Positions 51,593 through 58,660 of a stretch of 64,000 nucleotides of DNA are shown in pieces. The DNA comes from CAKSQF01 sp051868045. GTDB lineage: Bacteria > Bacillota > Clostridia > Oscillospirales > CAG-272. A program made the translations under genes and the position numbers. Numbering within the stretch: position 1 is the stretch's first letter; every line of letters begins with the position of its first letter. The DNA is taken from contig JBJDZN010000076.1 in the NCBI GenBank assembly GCA_051868045.1, forward strand, positions 62,001 through 126,000, in the 5' to 3' direction. The notes beneath the pieces are model-generated. The model did no database searches. It saw only the letters and a program-made list of their open reading frames with translations, and had not been told where the DNA came from.

Positions 51593-53188
51593 GTGAAGCG
51601 TAAAGAGAAAAACGGCGTGCTGTCGGGGGTTCTGATTCTGTCGGCGGCGGGGATACTGGTCAAAATACTGGGCGTTTTCTATAAAATTCCGCTGACCACC
51701 CTCCTGGGAGATGACGGAATGGGCTACTTTTCGGGAGCCTATACCATCTATCTCTTCTTTTATCTGCTGGCAACGGCGGGACTGCCTATTGCACTGTCCA
51801 TGATGGTTGCCAAGGCGCGGGTGTCCGGGGGACCCGAAGCGGTGCGATCCATTGATCGGGTGGCGAGCCTGTTGTTCTGGACCCTCGGAATCGTCTTTTC
51901 CGCATTGCTGTTTTTCTGCGCCCCTCTGTTTGCCGGGATGATCGGTAACCCGGGAGCGGCACTGCCCATTGCGGCGATTGCACCGTCGCTCCTGTTTGCC
52001 GCCGTTATGGGCGAGGTGCGGGGCTATTTTCAGGGCTTTCAGTTCATGCTTCCCACGGCACTCTCTCAGATCACGGAGGCGGTGGGAAAGGTGATCTTAG
52101 GCGTATTTCTCGCAAATCTGGCACTCAGACGGGGCTATCCTGCTGAAAATGTCGCCGCATTTGCGATTCTTGGCATCACCATCAGTTCGGGCTTTTCCAT
52201 GCTGATGCTGCTGATCATGAAGGCGAAATATACCCGCCGCAGAGTGGTCAGACAGGGACGGCGGCTCCGGGATTTCACCTCACTGCGGGGGATTCTGTCC
52301 GAGCTTGTCCGGATTGCTCTGCCCATCACCCTGAGCAGTTCGGTGATCAGCCTGTCCGGCGTGCTGGATTTGGTGACGGTGATGCACCGTCTTCAGTCGG
52401 TGGGTTATTCGGCAGAGATCGCCAACGCCATCTACGGAAACTATACCGCACTGGCAGGGTCAATGGTTAATATGCCCATCGTGCTGATCGTCCCCATCTC
52501 AACCGGTCTGGTGCCCTATATCACGGCATCGCTGGCGGAGGGAAGACGGGATCGGGTCCGCACTACGGTCGAGACCGCTCTGAGGTCCACCCTTCTGATC
52601 GCCATGCCTGCCGCTTTCGGCATGAGCGCACTGGCAAAGCCCATTCTCTGCCTGCTGTTCGAGGATGGTGCGGCACAGTCGGCGGCACCTTTGCTGGCGA
52701 TTCTGGCACCCTCCCTGATTTTTACCGCCCTTGCCAACGTTACCGGTTCCATCCTGCAATCGGTGGGCGGCATATCCATACCGGTGCTGTCCATGACGGC
52801 AGGGGGATGCGTCAAACTGGTGCTGTCCTGGTTTCTCATCGGTAAAATCGGCATCTATGGAACGCCTGTCGGCACCTTTTTCTGCTATTTGGTCATCTGC
52901 CTGATCAATTTCGGCTTTCTTACGGCAAAGACGGGCGTTCGGATTGGATTTTTCTCTACCTTCCTGAAGCCCATGATCGCCGCATTGGTCTGCGGTGCCG
53001 TGGCGGGGCTGGGTTACCCACTGTTTTGCCGGTGGATACCGGATGCCTTTGCAACGCTGTCTGCTATCTTTGTGGGCGGGCTAACGTATCTGTTGGTTCT
53101 TCTGCTTATCGGCGGTGTTGAGGATGATGACCTGGCGGTTTTACCCGGCGGAAAGCGACTGCTGAGAAAAATGGGCAGGAAAATCTGA
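51593..53188 (+). CDS. spoVB: Polysaccharide/lipid flippase-like stage V sporulation protein B
   Basis: A 531-residue MOP-superfamily membrane protein with about 14 spans. SGVLILSAAGILVKILGVFYKIPLTTLLGDDGMGYFSGAY is the standard SpoVB/YtgP opening. Such proteins are candidate lipid II or polysaccharide-lipid flippases; SpoVB itself is needed for spore cortex, while MurJ/Ytg paralogues act in growth. The neighbouring mazG and yab genes match the conserved spoVB neighbourhood and favour SpoVB. GTG at 51593 with TGGAG 8 nt upstream is preferred over the TTG at 51575. Confidence 0.92.
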   Translation: MKRKEKNGVLSGVLILSAAGILVKILGVFYKIPLTTLLGDDGMGYFSGAYTIYLFFYLLATAGLPIALSMMVAKARVSGGPEAVRSIDRVASLLFWTLGIVFSALLFFCAPLFAGMIGNPGAALPIAAIAPSLLFAAVMGEVRGYFQGFQFMLPTALSQITEAVGKVILGVFLANLALRRGYPAENVAAFAILGITISSGFSMLMLLIMKAKYTRRRVVRQGRRLRDFTSLRGILSELVRIALPITLSSSVISLSGVLDLVTVMHRLQSVGYSAEIANAIYGNYTALAGSMVNMPIVLIVPISTGLVPYITASLAEGRRDRVRTTVETALRSTLLIAMPAAFGMSALAKPILCLLFEDGAAQSAAPLLAILAPSLIFTALANVTGSILQSVGGISIPVLSMTAGGCVKLVLSWFLIGKIGIYGTPVGTFFCYLVICLINFGFLTAKTGVRIGFFSTFLKPMIAALVCGAVAGLGYPLFCRWIPDAFATLSAIFVGGLTYLLVLLLIGGVEDDDLAVLPGGKRLLRKMGRKI

Positions 53189-53210
53189 AAATCAAAAGGA
53201 CGAATCAAAA

Positions 53211-53912
53211 ATGGATGAATCAAAAGAGATCGAACGAATCGTGAATCAAAAGAACTATGATATGAACGATCTGCTGAACATTATGGAGATTCTGCGGTCC
53301 CCTGTGGGCTGTCCGTGGGATCGTGAGCAGACCCATGCCTCCATCCGCAAATGCCTGATTGAGGAAACCTACGAGGTTTGCGAGGCGATTGACCGTGACG
53401 ATGCCGCTATGCTTCGGGAGGAACTGGGGGATCTGCTGCTGCAGGTGGTCTTCCATGCCAGACTTGCCGAGGAGCAGGGACTGTTTTCCTATTCCGATGT
53501 GGTCAACGATATTGCGGCGAAGATGGTGATCCGCCATCCCCATGTGTTCGGCGACGTGCAGGTGTCGGATACCGACGGGGTCCTGACCAATTGGGACAAC
53601 ATCAAGATGGCAACCAAGCATCAGGAGACGCCGGCTCAGGTGCTGGACAGCGTGGCACGAACCCTGCCTTCCCTGATGCGCGCCCAGAAGCTTGCCCATA
53701 AGATTCGCAAATATCACCTTGAACAGGAATCCGATGAACTGTCCCGTCTGCTCGGTGAGACGGAAAAAACCAACCCTGCCCAAACGCCGGGCGAAAAGCT
53801 GTTTGCCCTTGCGGCAGAATGCGACCTTGCCGGTGTGGATGCAGAGGAGGAGCTGTCAGCCCTCTGCGAGACGGTGGTGGACATTGCCAAAAAGGCAGAG
53901 AATTGTTCATAA
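53211..53912 (+). CDS. mazG: Nucleoside triphosphate pyrophosphohydrolase MazG
   Basis: A 233-residue all-alpha NTP-PPase. The Mg-binding EExxE ... ExxD pattern is visible as LIEETYEVCEAI and LREELGDLLLQV. The CPWDREQTHASIRKCL opening is classic MazG. MazG removes aberrant nucleotides and can lower ppGpp. It is 22 bp after spoVB. The second MazG-like repeat of the E. coli protein is reduced (ending KLFALAAECDLAGVDAEEEL). hup, which usually follows in Firmicutes, is absent. Confidence 0.95.
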   Translation: MDESKEIERIVNQKNYDMNDLLNIMEILRSPVGCPWDREQTHASIRKCLIEETYEVCEAIDRDDAAMLREELGDLLLQVVFHARLAEEQGLFSYSDVVNDIAAKMVIRHPHVFGDVQVSDTDGVLTNWDNIKMATKHQETPAQVLDSVARTLPSLMRAQKLAHKIRKYHLEQESDELSRLLGETEKTNPAQTPGEKLFALAAECDLAGVDAEEELSALCETVVDIAKKAENCS

Positions 53913-53932
53913 AAACTTTACAATATCAAATC

Positions 53933-53961
53933 TTGCCAAGGTAGGGAAAGTGTGATATAGT
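53933..53961 (+). promoter_or_regulatory. Promoter of rqcP
   Basis: TTGCCA at 53933-53938, 17-bp spacer with extended -10 TGA, TATAGT at 53956-53961. Confidence 0.7.
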
Positions 53962-53998
53962 ATAAATAGTTTCTGTTTCATTTCAGAAAGGAAAGACC

Positions 53999-54247
53999 AT
54001 GCGACTGGATAAATATCTGAAGGTTTCCCGCATCATCAAGCGGAGAACGGTTGCCAATGATGCCTGTGATGACGCTCATGTCAGTGTCAACGGACGTCCT
54101 GCCAAGGCGTCCTATCAGGTGAAGGAGGGCGACATTGTGGAGATCTCCTTTGGCTCCCGCACCATGAAAATCCGTGTTCTGAACGTGGCGGAACACGCCC
54201 TGAAATCGGATGCTTCCTCCCTCTATGAGGTGCTGACCGAGGAATAA
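53999..54247 (+). CDS. rqcP: S4-domain RNA-binding protein RqcP (YlmH/YabO type)
   Basis: An 82-residue protein that is essentially one S4 RNA-binding domain (MRLDKYLKVSRIIKRRTVANDACDDAHVSVNGRPAKASYQVKEGDIVEI). RqcP (YabO/Hsp15-like) works with RqcH in the ribosome quality-control pathway, adding alanine tails to stalled nascent chains. rqcH is not in the window. It starts the conserved rqcP-yabP-yabQ-divIC-yabR row. AGAAAGGAAAG precedes the ATG. Confidence 0.94.
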   Translation: MRLDKYLKVSRIIKRRTVANDACDDAHVSVNGRPAKASYQVKEGDIVEISFGSRTMKIRVLNVAEHALKSDASSLYEVLTEE

Positions 54248-54323
54248 TTTGGGTTTCCGAAAATGGGAGGCTCTTTTTGTGGGATGCCGACCCCGGTTTG
54301 CGGGAAAACGGATTTTTCCGTGA

Positions 54324-54350
54324 ATACACCTGTTTTGCTCTGCATAGAAT
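54324..54350 (+). promoter_or_regulatory. Candidate SigE promoter of yabP-yabQ
   Basis: AATA-type -35 with ATA at 54324-54326, 16-bp spacer, -10 CATAGAAT at 54343-54350, close to the mother-cell SigE consensus (ATA-16/18-CATAcanT). yabP is SigE-dependent in Bacillus subtilis. It lies in the 201-bp rqcP-yabP gap; the rest of that gap shows nothing else clear. Confidence 0.6.
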
Positions 54351-54448
54351 GGTGCAGAGGGTAAAAACGGTAGATTTCCCCCACTTGTGCGGGGCAAAAG
54401 TAGCTGAAACCGTTGACCTCGAAGAAAATTGAGAGGGGTTTCGCATAC

Positions 54449-54736
54449 ATGAATCAAAATATTTCTGATAAGGCGGCATCGAAGCATCGGCTGGAGCTGG
54501 ACGGCAGGAAGGTGCTGACCCTTTCCGGCGTCGAGGACGTGCTGGGATTTGAGGAAACCTCGGTGATTCTGTCCACGACCATGGGCATCCTGACCGTGGA
54601 GGGCGAGGAACTGCATATCCGTCATATGTCCATGGAGGATGGCAATCTGGTCATCGACGGGCGGATCGGCGGAATTATGTATGTGGACAAATCCACCCGT
54701 AAAAGCGGTCTTTGGGGCAAAAAGGGAAAGAAATGA
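54449..54736 (+). CDS. yabP: Sporulation protein YabP
   Basis: A 95-residue YabP/YqfC-type protein needed for spore formation in Bacillus, of unknown biochemical role. The family core is visible: HRLELDGRKVLTLSGVEDVLGFEETSVILSTTMGILTVEGEELHIRHMSMEDGNLVIDGRIGGIMY. ATG at 54449 with GAGAGGGG 10 nt upstream. The stop overlaps yabQ by 4 bp (ATGA). Confidence 0.93.
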   Translation: MNQNISDKAASKHRLELDGRKVLTLSGVEDVLGFEETSVILSTTMGILTVEGEELHIRHMSMEDGNLVIDGRIGGIMYVDKSTRKSGLWGKKGKK

Positions 54737-55293
54737 CCCAGTATCTCTCTCAGAAAGCCCTGTTTTCTCTGTTGTTGACCTCCTTTCCCATGGGGTTTTG
54801 CCTGTCTGCCTTCTACGATCTTTTTCGGATCCGCAGACGGTTGATCCCTGGACCCTCCGGCTTTGTTGCCGGTCTCTGGACGGCGATAGAGGACGTGATC
54901 TTCTTTTTATGCGCAGGGGTGTGTACGGTGCTGATGTTCTATCTGCTCAATAATGGGCAGATACGTGTGCTTGGGCTGGTCGGGCTGATTCCCGGCTTTT
55001 TCCTGTGGAGGCTGACCTTCAGCCGACTGCTTTTTTGGGTAGTGGACGGTCTCCTTTGGCTGATCCGCATCCTGGGAAAATTTTTGTATCAAAAAATATT
55101 GCTCCCGCCGGTGCGGTTTATCGCCCGTGCGGCAGCGAGTCAGATTCATAGAATAACCGCCTTCCTGGATGAAAAAAGAAGGAGACGGAACACCCGGCGC
55201 ATCTGCCGGAGGGCGATCCGGGACGCATCATTGGGTTTCGGTGAGGAAAGGACATGGATTCGAAATGAAAAAAAGAGGAAATCTTCTGATTAA
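54733..55293 (+). CDS. yabQ: Spore cortex biosynthesis protein YabQ
   Basis: A 186-residue membrane protein with about four spans (residues ~10-30, 42-70, 78-100 and 100-125) and a highly basic C-terminus (EKRRRRNTRRICRRAIRD). YabQ is required for cortex formation in Bacillus and is made in the mother cell. The opening LSQKALFSLLLTSFPMGFCLSAFYDLFRIRRRL fits the family. It overlaps divIC by 29 bp. Confidence 0.88.
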   Translation: MTQYLSQKALFSLLLTSFPMGFCLSAFYDLFRIRRRLIPGPSGFVAGLWTAIEDVIFFLCAGVCTVLMFYLLNNGQIRVLGLVGLIPGFFLWRLTFSRLLFWVVDGLLWLIRILGKFLYQKILLPPVRFIARAAASQIHRITAFLDEKRRRRNTRRICRRAIRDASLGFGEERTWIRNEKKRKSSD

Positions 55294-55543
55294 GGTGGCA
55301 GCGTGTGCGGGCTTTGTCATCGCACTTTACAGCATCATCAATCAACAGTTGGAGACAAACAAGCTGCAGGTTGAGCTTGCGCAGTTGGAGGCGCAGGTGG
55401 AGGCAAATTCCGATGCCAACGATGAGCTGGCATATGAGCTTACCATCGTAGGTACGGAGGAATACTATCAGCGTGTGGCACGGGAGAAGCTGGGCTATCA
55501 CCAGTATGACGAAACGATATTTGTCAACGATCAGAAAAGCTGA
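55265..55543 (+). CDS. divIC: Septum formation initiator DivIC/FtsB-like
   Basis: A 92-residue protein with an N-terminal helix (about 7-25) and a coiled coil (QLETNKLQVELAQLEAQVEANSDANDELAYEL), then EYYQRVAREKLGYHQYDETIFV, typical of DivIC/FtsB, which bridges FtsL and DivIB at the septum. The start overlaps yabQ; the ATG at 55265 has AAAGGA about 12 nt upstream. Position after yabQ is conserved in Firmicutes. Confidence 0.9.
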   Translation: MKKRGNLLIKVAACAGFVIALYSIINQQLETNKLQVELAQLEAQVEANSDANDELAYELTIVGTEEYYQRVAREKLGYHQYDETIFVNDQKS

Positions 55544-55613
55544 TCGGATCAATATACGAATTTAGTGATGGGTTCCCGTGGGGGAATCGGGAAAGGTATG
55601 GTCAAAAAGGAAT

Positions 55614-55979
55614 ATGCAGACCGAAATCATAGAAGTCGGACAGATTTTGGACGGAACAGTGACAAAAATAATGCCTTATGGGGTTTTTGTCTCCCTTCCG
55701 GGAGGGAAAAACGGGATGATTCACATATCTCAGGTGGCAAACGGCTATGTGAAGGATATTCATGACGTCCTGTCGGAAAAGCAGGCAGTGCGGGTTAAGG
55801 TTCTCAGCATTGAGAATGGGAAAATCGCCCTGACGCTCCGCTTTACCGAGGAAAAGAAGCCTTCTTTTGAGGATATGATGGCATCCTTTATGAAAACTTC
55901 CGGCGAAAAGATTTCCGAAATGGGAACCAAAAACGAGACTCGCCGCAGATCGGGCGGGGGTAGCAACCGAAGACGCTGA
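55614..55979 (+). CDS. yabR: S1-domain RNA-binding protein YabR
   Basis: A 121-residue protein: one S1 domain (about 6-75, GQILDGTVTKIMPYGVFVSLPGGKNGMIHISQVANGYV) and an Arg/Ser/Gly-rich basic tail. The family binds RNA or ribosomes; a stress or translation role is inferred. ATG at 55614 has AAAAAGG very close; GTG at 55578 is an alternative that would add 12 residues. Confidence 0.9.
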   Translation: MQTEIIEVGQILDGTVTKIMPYGVFVSLPGGKNGMIHISQVANGYVKDIHDVLSEKQAVRVKVLSIENGKIALTLRFTEEKKPSFEDMMASFMKTSGEKISEMGTKNETRRRSGGGSNRRR

Positions 55980-56017
55980 AAAAATCCGATCCGGCAAATT
56001 GCCAATCAAAGGATTTT

Positions 56018-56059
56018 CGGGGACTTTTCGCGAATTTTCCGAAGAGTCCCTGATTTTTT
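56018..56059 (+). terminator. Terminator of the yab cluster
   Basis: Ten-pair stem GGGACTTTTC with GAAGAGTCCC (one wobble), 11-nt loop, TGA then six T. Confidence 0.8.
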
Positions 56060-56105
56060 ATTCAATATTCCGGGATAACCAAATGAAATGAGGGAAAGTA
56101 AAAAG

Positions 56106-56948
56106 ATGAGAACCGTTACATCCGATCAGATCCGGATCGCTGTCCGGGATCTGTTTCTGTCAGCAAATCAGATTCTGCCCGATGATGCCGAAAAGTTGAT
56201 TCATACTTATACCGAAAAGGAGACAAGCCCCCTCGGGAAGGCGGTTTTGTGCCGGATCTGCGACAATCTGGATGCCGCCAGAAACTTCGGCGTTCCGATT
56301 TGTCAGGATACCGGGATGGCGGTCCTGTTTGCCGAGGTTGGAACCGACGTCCACATCGAGGGCGACTTCGAGGGCGCAGTCAATGCCGGCGTCGCCGAGG
56401 CATATCTGGACGGAAAACTCCGGTGCAGTGTGGTGGCGGAACCTTTTTTTAACCGCAAAAACACCGGCAACAACACCCCTGCCATCCTTTACACCCGACT
56501 GGTACCGGGCGATCAGATTCACCTTCTCGCTGAACCAAAGGGATTTGGCAGTGAGAACATGAGTGCCATCCGGATGTTCACCCCCAGTGCCACCCGTGAG
56601 GACATCCTCTCATTCGTGCTGGAAACCGTTAAAAAGGCGGGGAGCAATCCCTGTCCTCCGATTCTGGTGGGCGTGGGTATCGGCGGAACCTTCGATTATT
56701 CGGCGGTGCTTGCCAAGAAAGCACTGGCAAGGAGTGTTTCGGTGCGCAATGCCAATCCCGACTATGCCGCATTGGAGGCGGAACTGCTGGATCGGATCAA
56801 TCAGTTGGGCATCGGACCCCAGGGATTTGGCGGCGACACGACCGCACTGGGAGTCAATGTCGAATATTATCCCACCCATATAGCCGGACTGCCCGTGGCG
56901 GTCAACATCAACTGCCACGTCATGCGTCATGCCGAGACGGTGATCTGA
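56106..56948 (+). CDS. Class I fumarate hydratase/tartrate dehydratase, alpha subunit
   Basis: A 280-residue [4Fe-4S] hydro-lyase alpha subunit that hydrates fumarate to malate (or acts on tartrate) together with a beta subunit. The three cluster ligands match Cys66 (VPICQDTGM), Cys183 (NPCPPILVGVGIGG) and Cys270 (VNINCHVMRHAE). NNTPAILYTRLVPGDQ belongs to the conserved core. The beta-subunit gene usually follows directly; here a small membrane protein gene follows instead, so the partner lies elsewhere or has been lost. ATG at 56106 with GAGGGAAAG upstream. Confidence 0.93.
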   Translation: MRTVTSDQIRIAVRDLFLSANQILPDDAEKLIHTYTEKETSPLGKAVLCRICDNLDAARNFGVPICQDTGMAVLFAEVGTDVHIEGDFEGAVNAGVAEAYLDGKLRCSVVAEPFFNRKNTGNNTPAILYTRLVPGDQIHLLAEPKGFGSENMSAIRMFTPSATREDILSFVLETVKKAGSNPCPPILVGVGIGGTFDYSAVLAKKALARSVSVRNANPDYAALEAELLDRINQLGIGPQGFGGDTTALGVNVEYYPTHIAGLPVAVNINCHVMRHAETVI

Positions 56949-56970
56949 TGCGAATGAAAGGGAGAATAAT

Positions 56971-57207
56971 ATGAGCGATTTTTTAAATCATCTGTTCCTT
57001 GCAATCATGGGTATTGCCGTGTGTGTTCTTCCATTGGCAGGGCTTGTCTGGATTGTTATTTCCGTTCTGAAATTTTTCTTTACCCCGAAAACCGATCGGG
57101 ACAAGCGTCGCACCCGTGGGATTTTGGCTCTTTTGTCGCTGATTGTGACGGCGGTGTATCTGACCGGACTTGTTATCCTGATGACGACCGCAGCATCCCA
57201 TATGTGA
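56971..57207 (+). CDS. Small two-span membrane protein
   Basis: A 78-residue protein with two hydrophobic segments (about 8-35 and 51-75) joined by a basic loop (TPKTDRDKRRTRG). I do not recognise a family. It starts 22 bp after the fumarase gene with AAAGGGAG upstream. It appears to form a set with the next two genes. Confidence 0.75.
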   Translation: MSDFLNHLFLAIMGIAVCVLPLAGLVWIVISVLKFFFTPKTDRDKRRTRGILALLSLIVTAVYLTGLVILMTTAASHM

Positions 57208-57228
57208 CAGAGAATGGGAGGTTTCTAC

Positions 57229-57366
57229 ATGAGTGATAAACGGTTTCAAAGACTGCTGTTGATCATTGTCGCCATCGGCGTAGCCGCCACAGTGGCACTT
57301 TTGATCTACACGGTCTACCTTTACATGAACTGCTCCATCCTGACCCTCATTGCAAGCGGGAGGTGA
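57229..57366 (+). CDS. Very small membrane protein (45 residues)
   Basis: ATG at 57229 with GGGAGG 7-8 nt upstream, stop TGA at 57364-57366. The protein has one membrane helix (about 10-31, LLIIVAIGVAATVALLIYTVYLYM) between short ends. Its stop lies inside the ribosome binding site of the next gene (GGGAGGTGATC), a layout that suggests coupling. Coding is supported by the RBS, spacing and membrane-like composition; function unknown. Confidence 0.65.
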   Translation: MSDKRFQRLLLIIVAIGVAATVALLIYTVYLYMNCSILTLIASGR

Positions 57367-57371
57367 TCAAA

Positions 57372-58331
57372 ATGCGGACAAAGCGTATTCTGATTCTGAT
57401 TGCCGTTGCTCTTGCTTTCGTCTTGGCGGATCTGTCCATTTGGGTGACCTTCACCAGACGCTGTTTGCCTGATACCAGTGAGGGAATGCAGGCAAAATCC
57501 ATCGAACTGGATAAATATCTGCCTTTTGACGAAAATTCAGAAATCGTCAACATGAAAGCCGACCTGCCCCTGACCGATGATCTGCCGGTCATCGACGGTG
57601 CGGCGGCACTTTATCCCGTGTTTTCCGCCTTCGTGAACGCCTGCTATCCTGCCGATTCGGTGTCCTTCGACGGCACCGACTTCACGCCGGAAAGTCTTTT
57701 GAAGATGAACAATACCCGTGGTGCCTATCAGGCAGTGGTGGACGGGGATTCGGACATCGTGATTTGCGCAAAGCCCTCTGCCGAGCAGTTGCAATATGCC
57801 GCCGATCATGGAGTGGAACTGGAGCTTGTTCCCATCGGCAGGGAAGCCTTCGTGTTTCTGGTCAATGCCGAAAATCCCGTGGACAATCTGACCATCGAGC
57901 AGATTCGGGGAATCTATACCGGAGAATACACCAACTGGTCGGAACTTGGCGGCGAGAATGTTCCCATCAGTCCGCTCCAGCGAAATGAGGGAAGCGGAAG
58001 TCAGACAGCATTTCTCTCTTTCATGGGGGATGCTGATCTGAAGAAACCCTACAATAACTTTTTCGGTTCCGCCATCGGATTCTCCTTCCGCTATTATGTG
58101 GAGGACGTGGTGGAAAGCGGAAATATCAAAATGCTGTCGGTGAACGGGGTCTATCCCGGTAAGGAAAACATCGCAAACGAAAGCTATCCCATCGTCAGCA
58201 ATTTCTATGCGGTTTACCGGAAGGACAACGATAACCCGAATATTCCCATCCTGATTCAGTGGATGCTGTCGGACGAGGGACAGCGTATCATTGAGGAAAC
58301 CGGATATTCATCGGTGAGAACAGAACCATAA
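57372..58331 (+). CDS. Membrane-anchored PBP-like (PstS-type) substrate-binding protein
   Basis: A 319-residue protein with an uncleaved helix or signal (residues 4-24, RILILIAVALAFVLADLSIWV; no lipobox) and a PBP-like domain of the PstS type. Landmarks are LPVIDGAAALYPVFSAFVNA, the DSDIVICAKPS ligand loop, the ENPVDNLTIEQIRGIYTGEYTNWSELGG stretch typical of phosphate-binding proteins, and RNEGSGSQTAF. No pstCAB genes are adjacent. The GTG at 57363 is rejected for the ATG after GGGAGGTGATC. Phosphate or another anion may be sensed rather than transported. Confidence 0.85.
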   Translation: MRTKRILILIAVALAFVLADLSIWVTFTRRCLPDTSEGMQAKSIELDKYLPFDENSEIVNMKADLPLTDDLPVIDGAAALYPVFSAFVNACYPADSVSFDGTDFTPESLLKMNNTRGAYQAVVDGDSDIVICAKPSAEQLQYAADHGVELELVPIGREAFVFLVNAENPVDNLTIEQIRGIYTGEYTNWSELGGENVPISPLQRNEGSGSQTAFLSFMGDADLKKPYNNFFGSAIGFSFRYYVEDVVESGNIKMLSVNGVYPGKENIANESYPIVSNFYAVYRKDNDNPNIPILIQWMLSDEGQRIIEETGYSSVRTEP

Positions 58332-58333
58332 AA

Positions 58334-58375
58334 ATAAGGGCTGAAGACAAGCGTTTCGCTTTCTTCAGCCCTTAT
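58334..58375. terminator. Bidirectional terminator (PBP gene / acpP)
   Basis: Perfect 14-bp stem ATAAGGGCTGAAGA/TCTTCAGCCCTTAT, 14-nt loop. On the minus strand a TTTTTA tract follows; on plus the tail is weaker. Confidence 0.85.
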
Positions 58376-58418
58376 GATTGGGTTCCAACGAAAGAGGAAA
58401 ACAAGTAAAACGGGATCG

Positions 58419-58655
58419 TTATTTTTGAGATGCGGCGATATTCTCAGCCAGATCGCCGACGGTGTGCATCTTGATCAGCTCGTCGTCCGGAACATAGTAG
58501 CCGTACTTTTCTTCCACCGCCATCAGCAGTTCCACGATGTCAAGGGAATCTGCACCCAGATCGTAGAGCAGATCGCTGTCTTCGGTGATGTCCTCAGAAG
58601 GGAGTTTGCAGAGTTCTGACAGTCTTTTCTGCAAAAAGGCAAGAATTTCATCCAT
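58419..58655 (-). CDS. acpP: Acyl carrier protein
   Basis: A 78-residue acyl carrier protein. The phosphopantetheine serine is Ser37 in LGADSLDIVELLMAVEEKYG. The helical remainder is typical; KYGYYVPDDELIKMHTVGDL fits. It lies 5 bp after the ABC exporter genes on the minus strand and is probably cotranscribed, outside any fatty-acid-synthesis cluster. A phosphopantetheinyl transferase is at 32539. Confidence 0.94.
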   Translation of the reverse strand: MDEILAFLQKRLSELCKLPSEDITEDSDLLYDLGADSLDIVELLMAVEEKYGYYVPDDELIKMHTVGDLAENIAASQK

Positions 58656-58660
58656 GTTTC

